DNA from: RHKX01 sp963820055
GTDB lineage: Bacteria; Actinomycetota; Thermoleophilia; Solirubrobacterales; 70-9
Assembly: GCA_963820055.1 (NCBI GenBank)
Contig: CAWFYJ010000003.1
Coordinates: forward strand, 744,001-808,000
DNA: 64,000 nt
Direction: 5' to 3'
Shown: positions 20,010 to 29,196 of the stretch, piece by piece
Layout: each line of letters begins with the position of its first letter
How positions within the stretch are numbered: position 1 is the stretch's first letter
Translations under genes and position numbers: made by a program
The notes under the pieces: model-generated
What the model was told of the DNA's origin: nothing
Database searches by the model: none
The model's input: the letters and a program-made list of their open reading frames with translations, nothing else

Positions 20010-22802
20010 TTACTCCGCCAGCGCTCCGGCGAGCTCACGGCGGCCGCTGATGTCGAGCTTGCGGTAGGCGTTCGAGAGGTGGACCTCGACCGTCTTCGGG
20101 GTGACGAAGAGCTCCTGGGCGATCTGCTTGTTGGTCTGGCCGGCGGCGGCGAGGTCGGCGACGCGGCGCTCGGAGGCGGTCAGGGAGGCCGGGCCGGAGA
20201 GGGCGCTGCTGCGGGGCCGGGCACCGGAAGCGTGCAGCTCGGTGCGGATTCGCGAGGCGAGCGGCGCGCCCCCGCAGGCCTCGGCGAGCTCGTATGCGCG
20301 CCGTAGGGGATCGCGGGCGTCGCTCGGGCGACGCGAGCGGCGAACCGCGGCCCCGAGCGCCGCGAGCGCGTTGGCGAGGTCGAGCTTCAGCGGTGACTGG
20401 CCAAGCAGCTCCGCGCCCCGCTCGAGATCCTCGATCCCGTCCTCGCCGCGGAGCTCACCGAGCTGCGCCAGCACCCGGCCCACCGTCCCGGGCGAGCCCC
20501 AGCGCTCGGCGAGGGCGAGGTCTTCGCGGAGCACGGCCTCGGCCTCCTCGGCTCGCCCGAGCCTGGCGAGCGCCCGCGCCTGGAGGCGGCGGCCGGGAGC
20601 GAAGGCGGGATTGACGCGCCAGCCGCAGAGCTCGATGTGCCGCTCGGCCGCTGCGAGGGCCTCCTCGTCGCGGCCGCGCTCGAGGAGCAGCTCGATCTCG
20701 GCGACCTTCCAGACGAGCGCGCCATCGCCGATTCCCGCGGGCCGGGCGATCGAGTTGAGCTCGCGCTCGGCCTCGTCGACGCGGCCACGTCTGATCAGGG
20801 TCGATGCGAGCAGGCCGTAGGCGTACTCGAGCGTCGCCCCGCCGAGCAACCGGATCTGCTCGACGCCGGCGCGCAGCGACAGCTCGGCATCCTCGAGCTC
20901 GCCGTGGTGGAGTTCGGTGAATCCGCGCCAGAGCTGGACGCTCATGACGCCGAACATCGAGCCCTGCTGGTGCGAGCGGGCGAGCGCCCGGTCCCAGAGC
21001 TCGACCGCCTCGGGGCGCTCGGCGGCGACGAGGACGACGTTGGCGACGATCCAGGTCAGTCCGGTGTCGACCTCCATCTGCGCGGCCTTCTCGATCGCGG
21101 AGGCGGCGAGGTCCGCGCACTCGGCGGCCGATCCGCCGCGGTAGAGCCAGTCGTAGGAGGCGGCGGCGGCGAGCACGCTCTCCCCCGGTCCCGCGTCCGC
21201 GGGCAACTTCCGGAGCCGCTCGAACCGCTCCTCGGCATCGGGCACGTCGGCGCCGAAGTAGATCGAGATCAGCTCGACGGACTCGACGATCCGGATCAGC
21301 TCGGGCGCCTGCTCGCCGAGCTCGTGCCGTGCCTCGGCGGCGAGCTCGGCGGCGCGCTGCGGCTCACCGACGAAGAGTAGGACCCGCGAGAGCGCGTAGG
21401 CGGCCGCGACCCGCAACTCCGGCGAGTCGAGCTCGAGGTAGGCCGCCCGCAGGTGCTCGGGCGCAGCGGCGCCGCCGGTCCCGGCCTCGGCCATCCCGAG
21501 CTGAAAGAGGACGCCGGGCCGCCGATCGGGTGCGATCGGCTCCGCCAGCATCCTCGTCAGGTAGGTCACGGTGCTGTCGGCTGCACCGGCCGCGGCGGCG
21601 ACCTGGGCCGCGCGGTCGAGGCTCTCCGCCGCCCAGTCCTCCCCGACCGGAGGCGCCGCGAGGAGCTGTGCGGCCACTTTCTCGGGCGCCGCACCGAAGT
21701 CGTACATCAGCCGCGCGGCGCGGGCATGCGCGAGCTCGCGCTCGCCGGGCGGGACGTCCTCGACGATCGCCGCTCGGACGAGCGGGTGGGCGAACTCGAG
21801 CGGCGTTCGCGGCGCGAGGATCCCCACCCGCGAGAGCGCCCCGGTCGAGCCGGCGACCGCGTCCGGCTCCTGGCCGGCGAACCTGGCGACCGTGGCGACG
21901 TCGCTGCCGTCCCCGAGGATCGCGACCGCGCGGGCGACCTCGGTCGCCTCGTTGGGTAGGCCGCGGAGGCGGGCCACGACGGTCCGCGAGACGGCGCGCG
22001 GGCCGAGGTCGGTGATCGCGCCGGCGTCGCCCGCCGTCGGCGAGCGGCCATCCATCGCGATCGCGTTGAGCGTCTGCTGGAGCAGGAGGGGATTGCCGCC
22101 TGAGGCGCGCCGGCAGGCATCGCTGAACTCGGCCTCCCCGGGCCGCTCGAAGCGACGTTCGATCAGGGCACCGATGCCATCGATCGACAGCGGCCGCGGG
22201 CTGATCACCACCGATGACGGCTCGACGGCGATCCCCGCGACGAGGGCCGGGTCGACGCCGGGCTCCGTCGAGCGGCGCCCGGTGAGCAGACCGACCCGGG
22301 TCCCCTCGAGCCGATGCGCCAGGTAGGCGAGAAAGCGAAGCGACGGCCGGTCGCACCAATGGAGGTCGTCGACGATCAGCAGCAGCGGGTCGTCGCCGGC
22401 GACATTGAGGGTCATCCAGAACAGGCCGTGGAGGACCGAGAAGGAGACGTTGCCGGCGGCAACGGCTTCGTCCGGGGAAGCGGCGGCTTCGAAGAGGCTG
22501 GCGGCGGGCGCCGCCGCCCCGGCGAGGGCGACGTCTTCACCGACGGCGGCGATCACGCCCTCGAAGAGCTGGCGGACGACCCCGAACGCGTAGTCGATCT
22601 CGAGCTCGCTGCCCCGCGCCGACTGGATCGAGAAGCCCTCGGTGACGGCCTGGTCGGCGATCTCGGCGATCAGGGCGCTCTTGCCGATCCCGGCGGGGCC
22701 TTCGACCGCGACGACGCAACCGTCCCCCGCGCCGATCTCCTCGAGCGCGAGGCCGGCGGCCCGCAGCTCGGCTTCCCTCTCGATCAGTGCCCCATCCTGC
22801 AC
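20010..22802 (-). CDS. Large ATP-binding LuxR-family regulator (LAL/MalT type)
   Basis: The protein has 930 residues. An N-terminal AAA ATPase has Walker A VEGPAGIGKSALI near residue 35 and Walker B LLLIVDDLHW near 145. A long helical TPR-like middle (about residues 400-830) follows, and a C-terminal LuxR helix-turn-helix (LTASERRVADLAAAGQTNKQIAQELF) ends the protein. Such regulators sense a small molecule or protein through the middle region and activate transcription. The neighbours do not reveal the target; the FAD oxidoreductase just upstream (39-base gap) is one candidate. Confidence 0.93.
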   Translation of the reverse strand: MQDGALIEREAELRAAGLALEEIGAGDGCVVAVEGPAGIGKSALIAEIADQAVTEGFSIQSARGSELEIDYAFGVVRQLFEGVIAAVGEDVALAGAAAPAASLFEAAASPDEAVAAGNVSFSVLHGLFWMTLNVAGDDPLLLIVDDLHWCDRPSLRFLAYLAHRLEGTRVGLLTGRRSTEPGVDPALVAGIAVEPSSVVISPRPLSIDGIGALIERRFERPGEAEFSDACRRASGGNPLLLQQTLNAIAMDGRSPTAGDAGAITDLGPRAVSRTVVARLRGLPNEATEVARAVAILGDGSDVATVARFAGQEPDAVAGSTGALSRVGILAPRTPLEFAHPLVRAAIVEDVPPGERELAHARAARLMYDFGAAPEKVAAQLLAAPPVGEDWAAESLDRAAQVAAAAGAADSTVTYLTRMLAEPIAPDRRPGVLFQLGMAEAGTGGAAAPEHLRAAYLELDSPELRVAAAYALSRVLLFVGEPQRAAELAAEARHELGEQAPELIRIVESVELISIYFGADVPDAEERFERLRKLPADAGPGESVLAAAASYDWLYRGGSAAECADLAASAIEKAAQMEVDTGLTWIVANVVLVAAERPEAVELWDRALARSHQQGSMFGVMSVQLWRGFTELHHGELEDAELSLRAGVEQIRLLGGATLEYAYGLLASTLIRRGRVDEAERELNSIARPAGIGDGALVWKVAEIELLLERGRDEEALAAAERHIELCGWRVNPAFAPGRRLQARALARLGRAEEAEAVLREDLALAERWGSPGTVGRVLAQLGELRGEDGIEDLERGAELLGQSPLKLDLANALAALGAAVRRSRRPSDARDPLRRAYELAEACGGAPLASRIRTELHASGARPRSSALSGPASLTASERRVADLAAAGQTNKQIAQELFVTPKTVEVHLSNAYRKLDISGRRELAGALAE

Positions 22803-22841
22803 GGACCCGAATCTATATGGACCCGGGTCCGTGCGTGTGGG

Positions 22842-24233
22842 TCAGTCCGCGTCGATCGAATGGTTGGCCAGGAACATCCCGTCGGGGTCGACGTTCGCCC
22901 TGACCTCGCGGAGCCGGGCAAGGGTCCGCTCGCCGAAGATCGACCCGGGATCCACCCGGGACTCGGCGAAGTTGAGGTACGCCTCGCCGCTGTCCTGGGC
23001 ATCGAGGGCCTCGCGGGCCGCTGCGAACGATGCACGCAGCGGAGCCTCCAGCTCGGGCACCGGCAGCATCCCGACGGCGAACGTCATGTACCGGCCACCC
23101 AGCGCGCCGAGCGCTCCACTCCCCTCGGCGCGGCGGCCGAGGGCGCCGCCGATGTGGCGGAACTCGAACGACACGAGCGGCGAGCCGGAGCCGGGGCCGA
23201 CCGCCTCGACGAGCCTACTCAGCGAGCCGGCATCGAGGTCGGCGAGCATCTGATGATCGCCGAGGCCGGGAACGGGACCGGGAGGATCCATGTGGAGGTG
23301 GAGCAGCGCCGGGATCGGGACGGTCGAGAACGTGTCGATCTCAGGACCGAGCTCACGCAACGGGGCGAGCAGCTCGTCCCCCTGCTCGGCGCTGCCGAGG
23401 AACGACATCTCGATCACCGCGAACGAGTTGCCCCGCAGCGGCTCCGGGATCTCCGGCAGCGGCGGGATCTGAACCATCCGGCCGACCGAGGTGACCTCGT
23501 CCGGCACCGAAAGCGTCCAGCGGCGCCACGCCTCGAGCACCTCACCGGCGCGCTCGTAGGGGAAGAACAGTGCCCCTGCGTACGCCTCCGTGATCGGCAG
23601 CAGCGAGAACTCCATCGCCGTGATGACGCCGAAGTTGCCGCCGCCCCCGCGCAGGGCCCAGAACAGGTCCGGGTCGGTCAGCGCCGTGACCTCGCGGAGG
23701 TCGCCGTGGGCGCTGACGAACTCGACCGCCGTGATCCGCTCGGCGGCGAGCCCGTGCTTGCGGGCCAGCCAGCTGACGCCGCCGCCGAGCGAGTAGCCGA
23801 CCACGCCGACGTCGTGCGATGAGCCGGCCAGTGCGGCCAGGCCGTGCTCGGCCGCCGGGCCGACGACCTCGCCCCAGGTGACTCCGGCGCCGACCCGGGC
23901 GGTCCGGGTCGCCGGCTCGATCGCGACCTCGCGGAGGCGCTCGGTCTTGATCATCATCACGCCGTTCAGATCACCGAGGGGGCTGACGTTGTGGCCGGTC
24001 CCCTGGACGGCGACCTTCATGCCCGTGTCGCGTGCGAACCGCACCGCGCGGGCCACGTCGGCGGCGTCGGCGGGGATCGCGACGGCTGACGGGTGCTGGT
24101 CGACGGCCAAATTCCAGGCGCTCCGGGCCTCGTCCCAGCCGGGGTCGGCCGCGGTGTGCAGGTCGCCGGAGAAGTCGCTCCGGAGCGGGGTCAGGTCGAT
24201 CGTGGTCTCGGTCGTCGCGGTGATCGGGTTCAT
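22842..24233 (-). CDS. FAD-binding (BBE-type) oxidoreductase
   Basis: The 463-residue flavoprotein of the PCMH/berberine-bridge group has the N-terminal FAD domain with VQGTGHN (His for covalent FAD), GAGVTWGEV, GSSHDVGVVGYSLGGGVSWLARKHGL and LRGGGGNFGVIT, and the C-terminal BBE element NFAESRVDPGSIFGE...VDPDGMFLANHS. A Cys for a second FAD link is not seen (the motif reads GSSHDVGVVGYSLGGG), so FAD is held by one link only. The substrate is unknown; relatives oxidise sugars, alkaloids or aromatic alcohols. The 104 bases upstream show no clear motif. Confidence 0.9.
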   Translation of the reverse strand: MNPITATTETTIDLTPLRSDFSGDLHTAADPGWDEARSAWNLAVDQHPSAVAIPADAADVARAVRFARDTGMKVAVQGTGHNVSPLGDLNGVMMIKTERLREVAIEPATRTARVGAGVTWGEVVGPAAEHGLAALAGSSHDVGVVGYSLGGGVSWLARKHGLAAERITAVEFVSAHGDLREVTALTDPDLFWALRGGGGNFGVITAMEFSLLPITEAYAGALFFPYERAGEVLEAWRRWTLSVPDEVTSVGRMVQIPPLPEIPEPLRGNSFAVIEMSFLGSAEQGDELLAPLRELGPEIDTFSTVPIPALLHLHMDPPGPVPGLGDHQMLADLDAGSLSRLVEAVGPGSGSPLVSFEFRHIGGALGRRAEGSGALGALGGRYMTFAVGMLPVPELEAPLRASFAAAREALDAQDSGEAYLNFAESRVDPGSIFGERTLARLREVRANVDPDGMFLANHSIDAD

Positions 24234-24337
24234 CGGGGGCCTCCTCGGCTTCGAAAGGGAATCGGTGATCGCATCCTGCGCGACACCGGCCCCCCTGCCA
24301 TCGAGGAAACCCCCAGACCCCTACCCCAATGTTTTCA

Positions 24338-26722
24338 TCAGCCCTCGCGGTACCAGTCGACGTATTTCCCGCACGTCTGGCGGACCGGGACGCGCTCGAC
24401 CGCTCCCGCGTCGAGCGGCGTTGCGGTCAGCGATCGCAGGTGCGCCTCGTTCGGCGCCCGGAGGATCCGCCCGACGACGTTCGGGCGCTCGGGCTCGACG
24501 GTGACGGTGGCGTCGGTCGGTCCGTCGACCCGGATCTCCCCGACCGGGAACGTCGGCGTCTCGCCGCGGAAGTCGAGATTGGCCTCGACGGTGGTGTCGA
24601 GATCGAGTTCCGGCGAGGACACGTGCAGGGGGCGGCGGCTGTCGTATTCGAGCGAGATCAGCCAGCGGCCGGCCTCGGGGATCTTCAGCTTCATCGTCGC
24701 GGGCGCCCCGTCGGAGGGGGTGTCGGAGGGCGTCCACCCGTCCGGCTCGGCGATGACCGGCGGCGTGTTCCAGATCAGCGCCGTGCCCTTCCCCTGTGCG
24801 ACCTCGCGCTGGGCCGGGTCGGTGCAGTCGAGGACGGCTCCGGGCGCGGTGCCCTCGTCGAGCGTCCGGCGCTTGCCGGTCCTGCCGGTGTTCTCGTAGA
24901 GGACGTAGTCGGTCGTCCGCTCGAGCTCGCGGAAGCGCGGCGGCACGCCGGACGCCGGGCCGCCGGTCGTCGCAACGATGTAGCGGAAGCTGTCGAGCGT
25001 CGCCGGGAAGACCGCGTCGACGTCGAACTTCTCTCCCCCGCCCTCGCCCTTTTTGAAACGGGGGCGCGCGTCCTCGACGTCGTAGAAGTTGGTGACGATC
25101 CCGGTGATGTCGCCGGAGCCGCGCAGCTCGTAGCCGATGAAGTCGTCGCGGCCGAGGAAGAGCACCGGCTCGCCGTCGACCGCCGAGCGGAACGACTCGA
25201 GCTGCGCCGCGTGCGAGTCCGGGCCGACCGGGGCCTGGCGGACGACGAGGAAGCTCGACCCGGCCGCGCCGACGACGAGGACGATGCCGAGAGCAAGGGC
25301 GGGTCCGCGGGCGGCGAGTGTTCCGCGGAGCGCGATCGCGATCACCACGGGAGCGACGATCGCCAGCGCCTTGGCGGCGATGTAGGGGCTGCTGAACAGG
25401 GCCGCGAGCGCCCAGACCCCGACCATCGCGACGAGCAGGGCCGGCAGCGTCCATTCGCGCTCGCGGCGATCGCGGGCCAGCCCGAGCACGAGGGCGGCGA
25501 TCCCGATCAGCGCGCCGAGGTAGAAGAGCGGCGCCGGCGCTCCGGCCGACGTCGGGGTCGCGTCGAACTCGCCGGCGGGCCAGATTCCGAACGCCTCGAG
25601 CGGTGAGAGCGAGTTCGCCAGGTTGCCCAGGTCGGAGCCGAAGCGATCCGGATTGAGCGCCGAAAGCCGGCTGAAATCGGCGATCCGCGACCACTCGCCG
25701 GCCGTTGCCACGGCGAGGACCACGACGAGGCCGATCAGGTAAGGCGCGAGCTTGCGAAGCCAGTCGTCGGGGAGCTCCGGTCGCGGCTTGACGAGGATCC
25801 AGCGGGCGGCGAGGACGACGACCCCGACGGCACCGATCCAGAGCAGCCCCGGGAGGCTGTAGTTGAAGACGGACGCGGCGGCGAGGATCGCCAGCGGCAG
25901 GACGCGCTTGACCGGGTGGGCGTCGCGGTGTTCGGCCTCGCCGGGTTCGTCCTCCTCACCGGGCTCATCGAGCGGAGTCCGCAGCCCGATCAGCGCCGCC
26001 AGCGAGAGCGCGAAGCCGATCAGCAGCATCGCCTGCAGCGGCTCCTTGAAGGCGCCCTGGGTCAGGTAGGCGGCGCCGAGGTAGGGCAGCGCGACGAGCG
26101 AGGCCCCGACGACCAGACGCAGGCGGGACATGTTCCCGAGCAGCCCCACTCCCAGCAGCCCGAAAAGCGGCGCCAGCACCATCGTGAAACCGGCAAAGAC
26201 GTCGACGAGATCCCAACTGCCGGCCCCCGCGACCGCCGCGACGACGGCGTGCGGGCCGATCGGGTAGCCGCCCTTGATGAAGCTCGGCACGGCCCCCGAG
26301 TAATCGCTGATGAAGTCGGCGATGATCAGGTGCGAGGCCATGTCGTCATTGACGAGGCCGACGCCCAGCACGCCGATGAATCCGGCGATCGCGAACGGCA
26401 CCGAGGCGGCGATCACAGTGATCGCGACGACCGGCACGCCCACCGCCGCCGCGTCGCGCCGCCCCGTGACCCGGCCGCGCAGGTAGATCGCGGCTCCGAC
26501 GACGGCCAGGCCGAGGACGATCGCGGCCGTGGTCGCGTGGCCGGGCAGGCGGATCGCAATCCCGGCGATGACGAGCAGCAGGCCGAGGCCATAGGCGGGC
26601 GAAAGCCAGGAGAACGGCAGCGGCCTCTCGCGGTCGGCGCCGGCCGCGAAGACGGCGAGCGCCTGGCCGAGCACCAATGCGGCGACGAGGACGATTAGGA
26701 GGGTGACGTAGGCGCCGATCAA
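24338..26722 (-). CDS. Large polytopic membrane protein with C-terminal extracytoplasmic domain
   Basis: The protein has 794 residues. The first about 470 residues hold a dozen or more membrane segments, starting MIGAYVTLLIVLVAALVLGQALAV. The last about 300 form a soluble, probably extracytoplasmic, beta-rich part (RWLISLEYDSRRPLHVSSPELD). The plan resembles GT-C glycosyltransferases and their unknown actinobacterial relatives, but I cannot place the catalytic Asp motif with certainty. It stands between an oxidoreductase and asd and has no evident partner. Confidence 0.75.
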   Translation of the reverse strand: MIGAYVTLLIVLVAALVLGQALAVFAAGADRERPLPFSWLSPAYGLGLLLVIAGIAIRLPGHATTAAIVLGLAVVGAAIYLRGRVTGRRDAAAVGVPVVAITVIAASVPFAIAGFIGVLGVGLVNDDMASHLIIADFISDYSGAVPSFIKGGYPIGPHAVVAAVAGAGSWDLVDVFAGFTMVLAPLFGLLGVGLLGNMSRLRLVVGASLVALPYLGAAYLTQGAFKEPLQAMLLIGFALSLAALIGLRTPLDEPGEEDEPGEAEHRDAHPVKRVLPLAILAAASVFNYSLPGLLWIGAVGVVVLAARWILVKPRPELPDDWLRKLAPYLIGLVVVLAVATAGEWSRIADFSRLSALNPDRFGSDLGNLANSLSPLEAFGIWPAGEFDATPTSAGAPAPLFYLGALIGIAALVLGLARDRREREWTLPALLVAMVGVWALAALFSSPYIAAKALAIVAPVVIAIALRGTLAARGPALALGIVLVVGAAGSSFLVVRQAPVGPDSHAAQLESFRSAVDGEPVLFLGRDDFIGYELRGSGDITGIVTNFYDVEDARPRFKKGEGGGEKFDVDAVFPATLDSFRYIVATTGGPASGVPPRFRELERTTDYVLYENTGRTGKRRTLDEGTAPGAVLDCTDPAQREVAQGKGTALIWNTPPVIAEPDGWTPSDTPSDGAPATMKLKIPEAGRWLISLEYDSRRPLHVSSPELDLDTTVEANLDFRGETPTFPVGEIRVDGPTDATVTVEPERPNVVGRILRAPNEAHLRSLTATPLDAGAVERVPVRQTCGKYVDWYREG

Positions 26723-26774
26723 GTCAGGATTCCGATCCGGTTTTCTCCGCGGACGCCGTCGGCGCGGCGTTCCG

Positions 26775-27836
26775 TCAGACGACCAGCGGCTGCTCGGGGA
26801 CGCGCACGAGGTCGCGCTCGACGAGGACCTCGGCGACCTGGACCGCGTTGGTCGCCGCGCCCTTGCGGAGGTTGTCGCCGACGATCCAGAGGTTCAGGCA
26901 GCGCTCGTGCGACGGATCGCGGCGGATCCGGCCAACGAGCACCTCGTCGCGACCGGCCGCCACCGTGGCGAGCGGGTAGATGCCCTCGGCGGGGTCGTCG
27001 AGCACGACGAGGCCCGGCGCGGCAGCGAGGAGCTCGCGGCAGCCGTCGGGGTCGAGCGGATCGCGGGTCTGGACGTTGACGGACTCGGAGTGGCCGTTGA
27101 AGACGGGGACGCGGGCGCAGGTCGCGGAGATGCCGAGGTCCTCCCCGGCCCCGAGGATCTTCCGGGTCTCGGCCATCATTTTGCGTTCCTCGGTGGTGTA
27201 GTCGTCGCCGCCCTTGAAGGTCTCGACCTGAGGAAGGACGTTGAACGCGATCTGGTGCGGGTAGATCGACGCCTTCGCCTCCTCCCCGGCGAGGACCGCC
27301 GACGACTGGTCGCGCAGCTCCTCGATCGCGCGCTGGCCGGTCCCGGAGACCGACTGGTAGGTGGAGACGACGAGGCGCTCGATGCCGACGGCGTCGATTA
27401 TCGGCTTCAGCGCGACGACCATCTGCATCGTCGAGCAGTTCGGGTTCGCGACGAGCCCACGGTGGGAGTCGGCGGCCTCCGGGTTGACCTCGCTGACGAC
27501 GAGCGGGACCTGCTCGTGCATCCGCCAGTAGCTGGTGTTGTCGACGACGACGGCGCCGGCGGCGACGATGCGCGGCGCCCACTCGGAGCTGACCGAACCG
27601 CCGGCCGAGGAGATGACGACGTCGAGGCCGGCGATCGACTCGTCGGAGAGCTCACGGCACTCGACCTCGCCGCCGGCGAAGGGCAGCATCCGCCCGGCCG
27701 AGCGCGCCGAGGCGAGCGGAACGAGCTCGGCGACGGGGAAGCGGCGCTCGGCGAGCACCTCGAGGACCGTCGAGCCGACGGCCCCGGTCGCGCCCAGCAC
27801 CCCGACCCGGAGGTCGGCGGCTGCGTCGCCGCTCAT
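26775..27836 (-). CDS. asd: Aspartate-semialdehyde dehydrogenase
   Basis: This 353-residue enzyme converts aspartyl-4-phosphate to aspartate semialdehyde on the way to lysine, threonine, methionine and diaminopimelate. It has the NADP motif GVLGATGAVGSTVLEVL, the catalytic Cys near residue 132 in ANPNCSTMQM, and the later GAGEDLGISATCARVPVFNGHSESVN with the catalytic His. Its start codon overlaps the lysC stop by four bases, so the two are coupled. Confidence 0.96.
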   Translation of the reverse strand: MSGDAAADLRVGVLGATGAVGSTVLEVLAERRFPVAELVPLASARSAGRMLPFAGGEVECRELSDESIAGLDVVISSAGGSVSSEWAPRIVAAGAVVVDNTSYWRMHEQVPLVVSEVNPEAADSHRGLVANPNCSTMQMVVALKPIIDAVGIERLVVSTYQSVSGTGQRAIEELRDQSSAVLAGEEAKASIYPHQIAFNVLPQVETFKGGDDYTTEERKMMAETRKILGAGEDLGISATCARVPVFNGHSESVNVQTRDPLDPDGCRELLAAAPGLVVLDDPAEGIYPLATVAAGRDEVLVGRIRRDPSHERCLNLWIVGDNLRKGAATNAVQVAEVLVERDLVRVPEQPLVV

Positions 27837-29167
27837 CGGCTGCCGGCGCGAGCCTTGTGCTCGCCGGTTGAGTCCTCTTCGTGGACCGTGTCGGCGCCGA
27901 GCTCGAACGCACCGTGGAGAGCGCGGACCGCGTCGTCCACGCGGTCGGCTGCGATCACGCAGGAGATCTTGATCGGGGAGGTGGAGATCATCTCGATGTT
28001 GATCCCCTCGTCGCCCAGCACCTGGAAGACCTTGGCGGCGACGCCCGGGTGGCTGCGCATGCCGGCGCCGATGATCGAGACCTTGCCGATCTGGTCGTCG
28101 GTGAGGACCTCGCCCGAGCTCATGTTGTTGCCGGCCTGGATCGCCTCGACGGCGGTCGCGAGATCGTCGCGGGCGACGGTGAAGGAGAGGTCGGCACCGT
28201 GCTCGGTCGAGACAGGCTCATTCTGGATGATCACGTCGACGTTGACGTTGGCCTCGGCTAGCGCGGTGAAGATCCGCCCCGCCATGCCGGGCTCGTTGCG
28301 GACGCCGGCAAGAGTGACCCGCGCCTCCTCGGCGGAGTGGGTGACGGCTGTTACGAAGGGGTTCTCCATGGTCTCTTCCTCTGCGACGACGAGGGTACCG
28401 GTGCCCTGCTCGAACGAGGAGCGGCAGTGGATCCTGACGCCGTGGTTGCGGGCGTATTCGACGCTGCGGAGCTGCAGCACCCCGGCCCCCGAAGCGGACA
28501 TCTCGAGCATCTCCTCGAACGAGATCGTGTCGAGCTTGTGGGCGTCGGGAACGAGTCGCGGGTCGGCGCTGAAGACGCCGGCGACGTCGGTGTAGATCTC
28601 GCAGACCGAGGCGCCGAGCGCCGCCGCAAGCGCTACAGCGGTGGTGTCGGAGCCGCCTCGCCCGAGGGTGGTGACGTCCTTGGAGTCGGTCGAGACGCCC
28701 TGAAAGCCCGCGACGAGGACGATGTTGCCGGCGTCGAGGGCCTGCTCGATCCGGCCGGCCCTGACGTCGACGATCCGCGCCTTCGTATGCGAGGAGTCGG
28801 TGACGATCCCGGCCTGCGAGCCGGTCAGCGAGATCGCCTGGTGACCGAGGTCCCAGATCGCCATCGCGCAGAGCGCGCAGGAGATCCGCTCCCCGGTCGA
28901 GAGCAGCATGTCCATCTCCCGCGGGCTCGGGCGGTCGGAGATCTCGCCGGCCATCGTCAGCAGCTCGTCGGTGGTCTTGCCGCGTGCCGAGAGCACGGCA
29001 ACGACCCGGTTGCCGCGCTCGCGCTCGGCGACGATCCGCGCCGCTGCGCGCTTCAGGTCCTCGGGCCCGGCGACGGACGTGCCGCCGAACTTCATGACCA
29101 CGGTCTCGCCGCCCGGGCCGACCCCGGGGGTGCTCACCGCAGTCTCGGTCTCAACTGCCTCGGCCAT
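27833..29167 (-). CDS. lysC: Aspartate kinase with two ACT domains
   Basis: This is a 444-residue aspartokinase, the first step of the aspartate family. KFGGTSVAG lies near the N-terminus, then GFQGVSTDSKDVTTLGRGGSDTTAVALAAALGA at the active site, and two C-terminal ACT domains that allow feedback control by lysine and/or threonine. The N-terminal 25 residues before the kinase core are extra and may be unstructured. It is the first gene of the lysC-asd pair. Confidence 0.96.
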   Translation of the reverse strand: MAEAVETETAVSTPGVGPGGETVVMKFGGTSVAGPEDLKRAAARIVAERERGNRVVAVLSARGKTTDELLTMAGEISDRPSPREMDMLLSTGERISCALCAMAIWDLGHQAISLTGSQAGIVTDSSHTKARIVDVRAGRIEQALDAGNIVLVAGFQGVSTDSKDVTTLGRGGSDTTAVALAAALGASVCEIYTDVAGVFSADPRLVPDAHKLDTISFEEMLEMSASGAGVLQLRSVEYARNHGVRIHCRSSFEQGTGTLVVAEEETMENPFVTAVTHSAEEARVTLAGVRNEPGMAGRIFTALAEANVNVDVIIQNEPVSTEHGADLSFTVARDDLATAVEAIQAGNNMSSGEVLTDDQIGKVSIIGAGMRSHPGVAAKVFQVLGDEGINIEMISTSPIKISCVIAADRVDDAVRALHGAFELGADTVHEEDSTGEHKARAGSR

Positions 29168-29196
29168 GGCGGCTCAGGATAGAGAGCGCCCGCGCA

